A stretch of 10,870 bases of DNA, taken from NCBI GenBank assembly GCA_031263295.1, contig JAISGC010000063.1:1-10870 (forward strand). The letters are read 5' to 3'. Positions within the stretch are counted from its first letter, which is position 1. Each line of letters opens with the position of its first letter. A program made the position numbers and the translations under genes. Origin of the DNA: Rickettsiales bacterium (GTDB taxonomy: Bacteria > Pseudomonadota > Alphaproteobacteria > Rs-D84). Shown in pieces: positions 5,494-10,870 of the stretch. The notes below the pieces were generated by a model. It did not search any database, was not told the origin of the DNA, and saw nothing but the letters and a program-made list of their open reading frames with translations.

Positions 5494-5522
5494 TTGCTCC
5501 AACCTTCCAGAAAATATATAAT
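5494..5522 (+). promoter_or_regulatory. Sigma-70 promoter of module 2
   Basis: TTGCTC (5494-5499) and TATAAT (5517-5522) are separated by 17 bases. The expected start near 5528 is at the beginning of the second C4-like RNA. The spacer shares AACCTTC with the promoter of module 1. Confidence 0.8.
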
Positions 5523-5527
5523 GAAAG

Positions 5528-5640
5528 GGAACCAAGTTGGGAAGCTTGGCTCGGGCCTTAGAAAGCCCATATATAAGCGATCGGCGATTTTTGCCGGTCG
5601 TATCCGCGCATAAAACTTGACGGCGGAAGCCGCTTTTTTT
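5528..5640 (+). ncRNA. C4-like antisense RNA, copy 2
   Basis: Hairpin I is CCAAGTT, GGGA, AGCTTGG. Hairpin II is GGGC/GCCC (5553-5568 region). Hairpin III is CGATCGGC/GCCGGTCG (5578-5600). A terminator follows. Compared with copy 1 the paired positions change together. Bases 5536-5547 form 12 consecutive pairs (three G-U) with 5746-5757 in the downstream leader. The same loop can also pair with the target of module 1 over 14 bases, so cross-regulation is possible. Assignment to the C4 family is by recalled architecture and loop motif. Confidence 0.65.
5621..5640 (+). terminator. Intrinsic terminator of C4-like RNA 2
   Basis: A CGGC/GCCG stem with a GGAA loop is followed by seven T residues. 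Flanking GCAT and ATGC could add pairs outside the T-run, as in the other two copies. Confidence 0.8.
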
Positions 5641-5673
5641 ATGCCCCGGCCAATGCGGCCGGAGCCCTGCTAT

Positions 5674-5757
5674 GGTCGGGGGCCGCGATAAGTAATTTCG
5701 CGGGATCATTCTTATATATGATTTTCTAACCCCCGGCCACTTACAAAGTTTTCCGAC
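5674..5757 (+). promoter_or_regulatory. Structured leader and antisense target of module 2
   Basis: GGTCGGGGG (5674-5682) pairs with CCCCCGGCC (5730-5738). Inside are CCGCGA/TCGCGG and ATCAT/ATGAT hairpins. The target CAAAGTTTTCCGAC (5744-5757) follows. It is about 200 bases from the ribosome binding site because a long palindromic element is inserted between them. The GCGATGCC/GGCATCGC ends of that element could fold it out and bring the target nearer. Confidence 0.6.
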
Positions 5758-5761
5758 AAAT

Positions 5762-5942
5762 GCGATGCCTTACGCGCGGTGTTCCCCTCCTTTGGAGGGG
5801 TGCCGCCCGAAGGGCGGCGGGGTGGTGCTTGTAACAGGCAGTGCCGTTCTTCGCCACCACCCCGTCATTTTGCTACGACACTTCGTGTCTTCGCAAAATG
5901 ACACCCCTCCAAAGGAGGGGAACACCGCGCGGCAGGCATCGC
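5762..5942. repeat. Full GGTGTTCCCC palindromic element in leader 2
   Basis: Outer ends GCGATGCC (5762-5769) and GGCATCGC (5935-5942) pair. Inside, GGTGTTCCCCTCC and its complement flank two half-units. The left half holds the hairpin CCGCCC-GAA-GGGCGG. The right half holds GTCATTTTGC/GCAAAATGAC enclosing GACAC-TTC-GTGTC. The centre carries AGTGCCGTTCTTCGC, the complement of the centre at 3086-3101. No coding capacity is convincing; in-frame codons upstream of 5970 only translate this element. Confidence 0.85.
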
Positions 5943-5969
5943 GCCAAAAACAAAACAGGGAGAAAGATT

Positions 5970-6437
5970 ATGAAAAATAATAAAGAACAAAGAATAAAGA
6001 ATAAATACAGCCCGCGAACAGGCAAACATTTATTCATTATTCTTTATTCACTATTCATTCCGCTTGCGCCTTCGGCGCAAGCGGCGAAACTCTGCCAGCA
6101 TCGGCCGCAATGCAGCTGGGACAGCATAAACACGACGGCGAAAACTTTCAACTGGGGATGCATAGATTCCTGGATATCGACATATCCGGAAAAGGAGTTC
6201 TATAATGGAGTCTACGCATGCACATCATCGGCCACAGACAATCCCGATAATGTCTCCGCGGCAGGCACGCAGTGCTGGTGCAAACTGCTGCGCGTTCCGA
6301 ACAGCCCGAACTATGACCAGAACTATGCCAATGTTTGGCGGAAAATAAGCGACGGCTGCGCGGCATACGGCGAGAGCTATTGCGCCACAATATGCCAACG
6401 AAAAACAATGGCGGATGTTGTTGGGATCGCTTTTTAA
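5970..6437 (+). CDS. Secreted nine-cysteine protein, paralogue 2 (unknown function)
   Basis: The 155-residue protein starts at 5970 after an AGGGAGA ribosome binding site. Residues 1-38 form a signal peptide with a basic n-region, hydrophobic LFIILYSLFIPLA (21-33), and likely cleavage after SAQA, leaving AKLC. The mature part has nine cysteines: AKLC, four spaced cysteines, then CWCKLL, and a C-x7-C-x3-C cluster followed by QRKTMADVVG. The end resembles RSKSMGDAA of paralogue 3, so paralogues 2 and 3 share the C-terminal motif that paralogue 1 lacks. Tryptophan and aromatic residues are frequent. A disulfide-bonded exported protein is inferred; no enzymatic motif is seen. The stop is 8 bases from the stop of the convergent HhH-GPD gene, with no terminator between them. 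Confidence 0.75.
   Translation: MKNNKEQRIKNKYSPRTGKHLFIILYSLFIPLAPSAQAAKLCQHRPQCSWDSINTTAKTFNWGCIDSWISTYPEKEFYNGVYACTSSATDNPDNVSAAGTQCWCKLLRVPNSPNYDQNYANVWRKISDGCAAYGESYCATICQRKTMADVVGIAF
5976..6059. repeat. Inverted repeat encoding signal peptide 2
   Basis: The left arm (5976-6006), of AAAGAATA-type units, and the right arm (6028-6059) are reverse complements with about four mismatches and one gap. The unit sequence differs from genes 1 and 3, but layout and position in the gene are the same: purine-rich arm for the charged region, pyrimidine-rich arm for the hydrophobic core. Confidence 0.8.
6060..6084. repeat. GC palindrome at the signal-peptidase junction, copy 2
   Basis: CCGCTTGCGCC, TTC, GGCGCAAGCGG is a perfect 11-bp palindrome with a TTC triloop. 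It encodes PLAPSAQA, the end of the signal peptide. Confidence 0.85.
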
Positions 6438-6445
6438 GGAACAAA

Positions 6446-7195
6446 TTACTCTTTCAGCAGCAGCCCCGTCTGGCAGGCCTTCCACAGGACAACATCGATG
6501 TATCCGCGCGGCAGTCCCGTCGAGCGCTCGATGTCGGCGAACATTTCGTCGCAGGCCGATTTGACCGCCGGGTCCAGATCGCCATTGTCTATGCGGGCGG
6601 CAAGCGGCGTGTCCGCGACCGCGAGCCGCTGAATCCAGATGTCGTATTTGACCATATTCTCGCCGAGATTCCGCGCCAAATGATTCGCCGTGATTTTTCC
6701 AATGTGCGGAAGATTCGCCAGATATTTCAGCCTCTCGCCTTGGCCCGGCAACGCATAGTAAATATCGCGATAGTTCTGGCGCCCGCTCCACAATTTCATA
6801 ATCGCGTTGATTTTGTTTTTGTTGTGAAAAATAGAAAACAAAGTTTCATATAAATCGCCATCATTATAACGGGCGTCATCCCGGCGCAGGCCGGGATCCA
6901 CTGCCATATCGTCAGCGTCGAGTTTGTTATCGTGCAATGGACCCCGGCCTGCGCCGGGGTGACGACTTGTGTTTAAGATTTCCATTATTTGGGAATGTAT
7001 TTTTTTCGCGGTCTTTTGCGAGAAGCCGCCCGCCAGGACCACATAGCAGGCCTGGCGCGCGAACTCATCGGCATCGACCGGCGCGCGGCTCTTCAAGCGC
7101 TCGCGAATTGTCGCGAACGAATCGAGGTCCGCGTCCGCGCCGCTTTCAATAATGCGCCGTTCCAGGTCAAAAAATTGTTCCGCGGTTATTTTCAT
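6446..7195 (-). CDS. HhH-GPD family DNA glycosylase with in-frame repeat insertion
   Basis: The 249-residue protein belongs to the endonuclease III/AlkA-like base excision repair superfamily. Helix-hairpin-helix residues NLPHIGKITANHLA (161-174) precede MVKYDIWIQRLA, where D185 fits the conserved catalytic aspartate. The position of the endonuclease III lyase lysine (K in GRKTA) is I168 here, with K167 next to it, so it may be a monofunctional glycosylase. No four-cysteine iron-sulfur cluster is visible at the C-terminus. Residues 78-107 (HPGAGRGP to DPGLRRDD) come from a palindromic repeat and are probably not part of the ancestral fold. The substrate base cannot be told. The start at 7195 lacks a clear ribosome binding site and lies 9 bases from an inverted repeat. 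gyrB is upstream on the same strand. Confidence 0.8.
   Translation of the reverse strand: MKITAEQFFDLERRIIESGADADLDSFATIRERLKSRAPVDADEFARQACYVVLAGGFSQKTAKKIHSQIMEILNTSRHPGAGRGPLHDNKLDADDMAVDPGLRRDDARYNDGDLYETLFSIFHNKNKINAIMKLWSGRQNYRDIYYALPGQGERLKYLANLPHIGKITANHLARNLGENMVKYDIWIQRLAVADTPLAARIDNGDLDPAVKSACDEMFADIERSTGLPRGYIDVVLWKACQTGLLLKE
6875..6963. repeat. Palindromic repeat inserted in frame in the HhH-GPD gene
   Basis: Arms 6875-6900 and 6938-6963 are 26 bases, reverse complements at 24 positions, and contain CCGGCGCAGGCCGGG. Each arm is itself partly palindromic. This kind of repeat is common in proteobacterial intergenic regions and is recognised when translated as HPGAGRGP and DPGLRRDD. 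It lies in an open frame between two glycosylase segments, like the Rickettsia palindromic elements known inside genes. Confidence 0.85.
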
Positions 7196-7204
7196 TTAAT
7201 AAAT

Positions 7205-7289
7205 TAGGACTAGGATCAGGACTAGGACTGGCACTCGTTATGATGCTTGTGCGCAATAACAAGCTCCCCTAGTCCTAATCCTAGTCCTA
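7205..7289. repeat. CTAGGA-type inverted repeat between gyrB and the HhH-GPD gene
   Basis: Arms of TAGGAC/TAGGAT units (7205-7226 and 7268-7289) pair with about one mismatch in 21. The centre resembles that of the element at 4711-4804 on the minus strand: both start GGAGCTTGT(T/C)ATTG and end near ACGAG. It starts at the gyrB stop codon and ends 9 bases before the next start codon, filling the spacer. Confidence 0.85.
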
Positions 7290-7293
7290 GCCC

Positions 7294-9681
7294 CTAACTA
7301 TCAATCGTCGCGTTCAGCGCGTTGTCGACAATAAAATCCCGGCGCGGCTCGACGACATCGCCCATCAGCATCGATATAACCTCGTCCGCCTTGGTCGCGT
7401 CGGTTATCCGCACCTGGAACAATGTCCGGTTCGCCGGATCCATAGTCGTTTCCCAAAGCTGGTCCGACGACATTTCGCCAAGACCTTTGTATCGGTTGAT
7501 GGTCAGCCCGCCGCGCGCGTAATCGAACGCCGTCGCCAAGAGCCCGAACGCGCTGTGAATCTTTTGCGTTTTCGATTTCACCGCGAGCGACAAAGGCGCC
7601 GAGAACAATTCCATCAACTCGTCCTTACCCGCCATCCGGTTGAAGGCGCGAACCTCGCCCGATTGCAGTTTTTCGGCCGGAAGGAAATGCCGCTCGGAAA
7701 CGCTGCGCACCGTGCGCTCTATGATAATCGTCCCGCCCGCCTCCGAGACCTTCCAGCCCCGCTCGGATTCGTGCTCTTCGGAATCCAGAATCTCGGCGGC
7801 CAATGGAAAGTTCGGCCGCCCCGACAGCGCGCCCGACAGCGCGAGCGCCTCCACAAAGCGCAATTCCAAAGTGCCCGACATTGGAGACAGAATATTTTTC
7901 ATCTCCAAAATCATACCGAGAATCCGCTTAAAATCCGCGCCCGCAATCTGGGCCCTGTTGCCCGCCGTAATCATTCCGTCGGCGGCCAGCGCATCCATCA
8001 GATAATCGTCCATCTCGCGCTCGTTCTGCAAGTATCTCTCGGCCTTGCCCTTGGCGACGCGATAGAGCGGCGGCTTGGCGATATAGACATATCCGCGCTC
8101 GATTGCCGCGGGCATATGGCGATAGAAGAATGTCATCAAGAGGGTTTGGATGTGATTGCCGTCGACATCGGCATCGGTCATAATTATGATTTTGTGATAG
8201 CGAATCTTGTCGGCGTTAAAATCGTCGTTTCCGATTCCGGCGCCGATTGTCGTTATCAATTGCCCGATGGTGTCCGAGCCCAGCATCTTGTCGAATCGCA
8301 CGCGCTCGACATTCAGGATTTTTCCGCGAAGGGGCAGGATGGCCTGGAACTTTCTATCGCGCCCGGTTTTCGCCGAACCTCCGGCCGAGTCTCCTTCGAC
8401 TATGAACAGCTCGCATTTTTCGGGGTCTTTTTCCGAGCAATTGGCCAATTTCCCAGGCAGCCCGCCGAGATCCGGCCCGTTCTTTTTGCGCGATAAATCG
8501 CGGGCCTTTCGCGCGGCCTCGCGCGCGGCGGCGGCCTCCATAATCTTGTCTATGATTGTCTTTCCGACAGACGGATTTTCTTCCAAATATTCATAGAGCA
8601 ATTCATAGGTCGCGTTTTCGACGACGGGGCGAATCTCCGACGACACCAGCTTGTCTTTCGTCTGCGAGCCGAACTTCGGGTCCGGGATTTTGACGCTGAC
8701 TATATTTGTCAGCCCCTCGCGGAAGTCATCCCCGGTGAACTGCAAATCCTTTTTCTGATTCTGGTCCGAGATATATTTGTTCAAGGCGCGCGTCAGACCG
8801 GCGCGGAATCCGGCCAAGTGCGTGCCGCCGTCCTTGTTCGGAATATTATTCGTAAAGCACAGCGAGGTCTCGCTGTAAGCGGTCGTCCAATCGAGGACTA
8901 TCTCGACATAGGTCTCCCCGTCGTTCCTTATCATCTGTATCGGCTCGGGCGTCAGTTTTTCCTTCGCCTTGTCCAAAAACTGCGCAAAGCCTTTCAGCCC
9001 GTCTTCGGAATGGAACTCGACGTGCCGCGCCTCCGCGCCGCGAAGGTCTTCCAAGATAATTTTCACATTCGCGTTCAGATACGACTGCTCGCGCAGCCAG
9101 GTCTCCAAAACATCATAGTCAAAATCGGTGAATGTAAAGGTGTCTTTGGCGGGCATAAACGAGACCTCGGTCCCGTGCCGGTCGCCGCCGGTCTCGACCA
9201 CGGACAAAGCGGTCGCCGGCGCGCCGTTCGCGAATGTCATAACGGCCTCTTTCCCATCGCGCCAAACCCGCGCCTCCAACCATGACGACAGCGCATTCAC
9301 GACCGAGACCCCGACGCCGTGCAGTCCGCCCGAGACCTTGTACGCCCCGTTCGTCTCGTTGTCGAACTTGCCGCCCGCGTGCAGTTCGCAGAGTATCAGT
9401 TCCAGCGCCGACCGGCCCTCCGAATGATTCATATCGAACGGCATGCCGCGGCCGTTGTCGCGGATTGTCGCCGATCCGTCCGGGTTTAACGATATATAAA
9501 CGCTGTCGGCGAATCCGGCCATGGCCTCGTCTATCGAGTTGTTCACAACCTCGTAAATCATATGATGCAGCCCGTCGCGGTTTCCGACATCGCCGATATA
9601 CATTCCGGGGCGCTTTTTGACCGCTTCGAGGCCCTTCAAGACCTTTATAGAGTCCCCTGTATAAGCATTATTATTCGCCAT
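7294..9681 (-). CDS. gyrB: DNA gyrase subunit B
   Basis: The 795-residue ATPase subunit of gyrase introduces negative supercoils together with GyrA. Visible in order: GLEAVKKRPGMYIG (17-30), EVVNNSIDEA with catalytic E44 and Mg-binding N48, DNGRGMP, GLHGVGVSVVNALS, the QTK loop (FGSQTKDKL), the TOPRIM domain with CELFIVEGDSAGGSA (near 425) and MTDADVDGNHIQTLL (near 500), and INRYKGLGEMSSDQLWETTMDP near the end. The roughly 160-residue insert between PPLYRV and the final motif is the Gram-negative GyrB type and argues against ParE. The usual EVVDN reads EVVNN here, a mild substitution. The start at 9681 (MANNN) is chosen because AAGGA lies 9 bases upstream; a TTG in frame at 9705 is less likely. 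It is followed by the inverted repeat and the HhH-GPD gene. Confidence 0.98.
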   Translation of the reverse strand: MANNNAYTGDSIKVLKGLEAVKKRPGMYIGDVGNRDGLHHMIYEVVNNSIDEAMAGFADSVYISLNPDGSATIRDNGRGMPFDMNHSEGRSALELILCELHAGGKFDNETNGAYKVSGGLHGVGVSVVNALSSWLEARVWRDGKEAVMTFANGAPATALSVVETGGDRHGTEVSFMPAKDTFTFTDFDYDVLETWLREQSYLNANVKIILEDLRGAEARHVEFHSEDGLKGFAQFLDKAKEKLTPEPIQMIRNDGETYVEIVLDWTTAYSETSLCFTNNIPNKDGGTHLAGFRAGLTRALNKYISDQNQKKDLQFTGDDFREGLTNIVSVKIPDPKFGSQTKDKLVSSEIRPVVENATYELLYEYLEENPSVGKTIIDKIMEAAAAREAARKARDLSRKKNGPDLGGLPGKLANCSEKDPEKCELFIVEGDSAGGSAKTGRDRKFQAILPLRGKILNVERVRFDKMLGSDTIGQLITTIGAGIGNDDFNADKIRYHKIIIMTDADVDGNHIQTLLMTFFYRHMPAAIERGYVYIAKPPLYRVAKGKAERYLQNEREMDDYLMDALAADGMITAGNRAQIAGADFKRILGMILEMKNILSPMSGTLELRFVEALALSGALSGRPNFPLAAEILDSEEHESERGWKVSEAGGTIIIERTVRSVSERHFLPAEKLQSGEVRAFNRMAGKDELMELFSAPLSLAVKSKTQKIHSAFGLLATAFDYARGGLTINRYKGLGEMSSDQLWETTMDPANRTLFQVRITDATKADEVISMLMGDVVEPRRDFIVDNALNATIDS

Positions 9682-9707
9682 AAAAACATATCCTTTTTTG
9701 CCCAAAG

Positions 9708-9736
9708 AATATAGCAGAAAAAAAACCTTCCAGCAA
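9708..9736 (-). promoter_or_regulatory. Sigma-70 promoter of gyrB
   Basis: On the minus strand TTGCTG (9731-9736) and TATATT (9708-9713) are 17 bases apart. The start is expected about 20 bases before the gyrB ATG. The adjacent terminator isolates gyrB from module 3. Confidence 0.7.
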
Positions 9737-9738
9737 GC

Positions 9739-9767
9739 AAAAAACCGGCATTTTTCGCCGGTTTTTT
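9739..9767 (-). terminator. Bidirectional-looking terminator after paralogue 3
   Basis: CCGGC/GCCGG with a 7-base loop is flanked by six A and six T residues, so it could act on both strands. Only the minus strand carries an upstream gene here, so it probably ends the paralogue 3 transcript before the gyrB promoter. Confidence 0.75.
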
Positions 9768-9818
9768 ACGCGCTTTTTATGCTTGATTTTATTGTTGTTT
9801 TTGGTATGCGCGACAGCG

Positions 9819-9965
9819 GGTGTTCCCCTCCTTTGGAGGGGTGGCATTTTTGCGGGGGTCGCAGACCCCAGCAAAAATGACGGGGTGGTGGCTATAACGC
9901 GCCGTGCCAGTCTTCATCACCACCCCGGCCGCTCCGCGGCCACCCCTCCAAGGGAGGGGAACACC
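9819..9965. repeat. Full GGTGTTCCCC palindromic element after paralogue 3
   Basis: GGTGTTCCCCTCC and its complement bound two half-units. One carries CATTTTTGC/GCAAAAATG enclosing GGGGTC/GACCCC. The other carries GGCCGC-TCC-GCGGCC. The centre is related to those at 3086-3101 and 5827-5854. It starts 5 bases after the stop codon of paralogue 3 and, with the terminator, accounts for the 9705-9970 gene-free stretch. Confidence 0.85.
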
Positions 9966-9970
9966 ACGCG

Positions 9971-10519
9971 TCAGGCCTTGCCCAGAAGCTGATTAAAAAA
10001 CGCCGCGTCGCCCATAGACTTTGACCGACATAATTCGGCGCAATGATCGCCCCATTCGCAGACTTCGTTTGCATATGGACCCGATGTGTTCAACATCGTT
10101 CCCGCGTAGACCGTCGGCCCCTTGAAAGGGTATGTCAGCTGGCAAAAGCAGAATGCGGTCGTCATCGGATTATTTATCTTCGGGCTGGTTATCAGATTCG
10201 ACGATGCGCCGTATGCGGTCTGGGAAGTTCCGCATCTCGACACTCCGATCAGCCCGGGCTCCGCCGTGCAGGCCCCATTGTTCCCGCATGTCCCGCCGAG
10301 ACGGAAAATGCCGGTCGTATCCAGCTGCAGGTCTGTCCAGCTGCTCGCGGCGAGCGGCGTCTGCGGCGCGTTCAGGTTGAAGCACAGCTTCGCGCCTTGG
10401 GCTGCGCCCAAGGCAGAGAATAAGAGAATGAGAGAATAAGAGAAAATCCCTCTCTTACGCTCCATTCTCTTATTCTCTGCGAACGCGAAGCGTTCGCGTT
10501 CTCTTATTCTCTTTTTCAT
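9971..10519 (-). CDS. Secreted nine-cysteine protein, paralogue 3 (unknown function)
   Basis: The 182-residue protein starts at 10519, preceded by AGGGAG. The signal peptide (1-42) has a very charged n-region, the core FSYSLILLFSALG identical to paralogue 1, and likely cleavage after AQG, leaving AKLC. The mature part has nine cysteines, with CFCQLTYPFKG matching CYCKMTYPYNG of paralogue 1, and a C-x5-C-x3-C cluster followed by RSKSMGDAA, matching paralogue 2. The n-region contains FAFAEN, encoded by an extra GC palindrome inserted in one repeat arm. Of the three this copy keeps the simplest leader: the antisense target lies 7 bases from the ribosome binding site. No known domain is recognised; an exported disulfide-rich protein is inferred. 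Confidence 0.75.
   Translation of the reverse strand: MKKRIRERERFAFAENKRMERKRGIFSYSLILLFSALGAAQGAKLCFNLNAPQTPLAASSWTDLQLDTTGIFRLGGTCGNNGACTAEPGLIGVSRCGTSQTAYGASSNLITSPKINNPMTTAFCFCQLTYPFKGPTVYAGTMLNTSGPYANEVCEWGDHCAELCRSKSMGDAAFFNQLLGKA
10394..10414. repeat. GC palindrome at the signal-peptidase junction, copy 3
   Basis: GCCTTGGGC, TGC, GCCCAAGGC has the same stem as in gene 1 (3591-3611) with a different triloop. It encodes ALGAAQG. Confidence 0.85.
10415..10512. repeat. Interrupted inverted repeat encoding signal peptide 3
   Basis: One arm (10415-10444) is made of GAGAATAA/GAGAATGA units. Its complement is split into 10465-10478 and 10498-10511 by a palindrome GCGAACGC-GAA-GCGTTCGC (10479-10497). 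The interruption adds six residues net relative to gene 1 and keeps the frame. Confidence 0.8.
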
Positions 10520-10538
10520 ATTTTTCTCCCTATTGTAT

Positions 10539-10618
10539 GGCTGGGAGACTGCGGCCGGGGGTTCGAAAATCATAAATAAGAATGATTCCGCAGAGATTGC
10601 TCAAAGCGGCCCCCGACC
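10539..10618 (-). promoter_or_regulatory. Structured leader and antisense target of module 3
   Basis: On the minus strand GGTCGGGGG (10610-10618) pairs with CCCCCGGCC (10553-10561). Inside are CCGC/GCGG and AATCAT/ATGATT hairpins. The target TCCCAGCC (10539-10546) pairs with GGTTGGGA of the C4-like RNA (one G-U), and the adjacent CGCAG (10549-10553) pairs with CTGCG of the same RNA. The target ends 7 bases before AGGGAG, so pairing would sit directly at the ribosome landing site. Confidence 0.6.
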
Positions 10619-10666
10619 ATAGCGGGCATCCGGTCGGACCCGCATCGGGTCATTGACCGGGAGCAT

Positions 10667-10688
10667 AAAAAAAACGGCCGAACGGCCG
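10667..10688 (-). terminator. Intrinsic terminator of C4-like RNA 3
   Basis: On the minus strand CGGCC, GTTC, GGCCG is followed by eight T residues, with GAGC and GCTC able to pair outside the T-run. Confidence 0.85.
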
Positions 10689-10775
10689 CAATTTCTACGC
10701 TCGGATTCGGCGCGAAAGGCGCCGCTTATTTATGGGATTTCGACATCCCGAACGCAGGCTTCCCAACCCGGTTCC
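10667..10775 (-). ncRNA. C4-like antisense RNA, copy 3
   Basis: Hairpin I is CGGGTT, GGGA, AGCCTG. Hairpin II is GGGAT/ATCCC. Hairpin III is CGGCGC/GCGCCG. A terminator follows. Each stem differs in sequence from copies 1 and 2 yet still pairs. The loop side GGTTGGGA (10761-10768) and CTGCG (10753-10757) match the target just upstream of the ribosome binding site of paralogue 3. This copy is the most diverged and its loop would pair poorly with targets 1 and 2. Confidence 0.65.
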
Positions 10776-10780
10776 CGACG

Positions 10781-10809
10781 ATTATAAGCGTTTGGGGATT
10801 TTTTGTAAA
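10781..10809 (-). promoter_or_regulatory. Sigma-70 promoter of module 3
   Basis: On the minus strand TTTACA (10804-10809) and TATAAT (10781-10786) are separated by 17 bases, with the same boxes and a similar A-rich spacer as module 1. Confidence 0.85.
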
Positions 10810-10817
10810 GGGAAAAA

Positions 10818-10858
10818 GGGGTTAGGGGCTAGGGGTTAGGGGTTAGGGGAAGGGGTTA
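10818..10858. repeat. GGGGTTA heptamer tract, G-quadruplex candidate
   Basis: Six GGGG runs are separated by TTA, CTA, TTA, TTA and AA. It resembles one arm of the tandem-unit inverted repeats elsewhere in the window; a complementary arm, if present, lies beyond the window end. It lies 8 bases upstream of the module 3 -35 box. Confidence 0.8.
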
Positions 10859-10870
10859 GTGCGGCGCGCG

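Noticed and set aside
5762..5942. CRISPR-like array from the repeated GGTGTTCCCC units with variable inserts
   Set aside because: Units are inverted, not regularly spaced direct repeats; inserts are palindromes; no cas gene is present.
7555..8496. 313-codon open frame antisense to gyrB
   Set aside because: Lies wholly within the highly conserved gyrB gene on the other strand, with no motifs.
3134..10809. Active prophage or integrative element spanning the three modules
   Set aside because: Genes between the modules are housekeeping or repair genes (ung, RusA-like, HhH-GPD, gyrB); no integrase, capsid, repressor or attachment duplication is seen.

Overview
The window looks like chromosomal DNA from an alphaproteobacterium-like Gram-negative organism. 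This is inferred from the Gram-negative-type GyrB with the long insert before its C-terminal motif, an AsmA-like envelope protein, a proteobacterial palindromic repeat placed in frame inside a gene, and consensus sigma-70 promoters with 17-base spacers. The exact lineage cannot be fixed from the sequence. Gut or host-associated Alphaproteobacteria with repeat-rich genomes are my best guess. No phage structural, integrase or transposase gene is visible.

Layout. 39-3028 (+): an RluA-family pseudouridine synthase overlapping by ATGA with a large AsmA-like protein. 3038-3995 (+): first copy of a module made of promoter, short structured RNA with intrinsic terminator, structured leader and small secreted nine-cysteine protein. 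4035-5377 (-): uracil-DNA glycosylase and a RusA-like nuclease, separated by a long inverted repeat. 5397-6437 (+): second copy of the module. 6446-9681 (-): an HhH-GPD DNA glycosylase carrying an in-frame palindromic insertion, and gyrB, separated by another inverted repeat of the family seen between ung and the RusA-like gene. 9739-10809 (-): third copy of the module. The window ends in a G-rich heptamer tract.

The main result is the threefold module. Each copy has a sigma-70 promoter, a roughly 110-base RNA with three covarying hairpins and a terminator resembling the phage/prophage C4 antisense RNA, a second conserved multibranch leader opening with TATGGTCGGGG, and a target sequence upstream of the start codon complementary to the first hairpin of that copy's RNA. 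The pairing is retained despite sequence change. The likely logic is that most transcripts stop at the terminator and yield an antisense RNA that represses read-through mRNA of its own, and possibly the neighbouring, secreted-protein gene.

The second theme is repeats. Long inverted repeats with arms of 6-8 base tandem units fill intergenic spacers. In the three secreted-protein genes such an inverted repeat lies inside the reading frame and encodes the signal peptide: the purine-rich arm gives the charged n-region and its pyrimidine-rich complement gives the hydrophobic h-region. A separate family of GGTGTTCCCCTCC palindromic elements with exchangeable internal hairpins sits in or next to each module.
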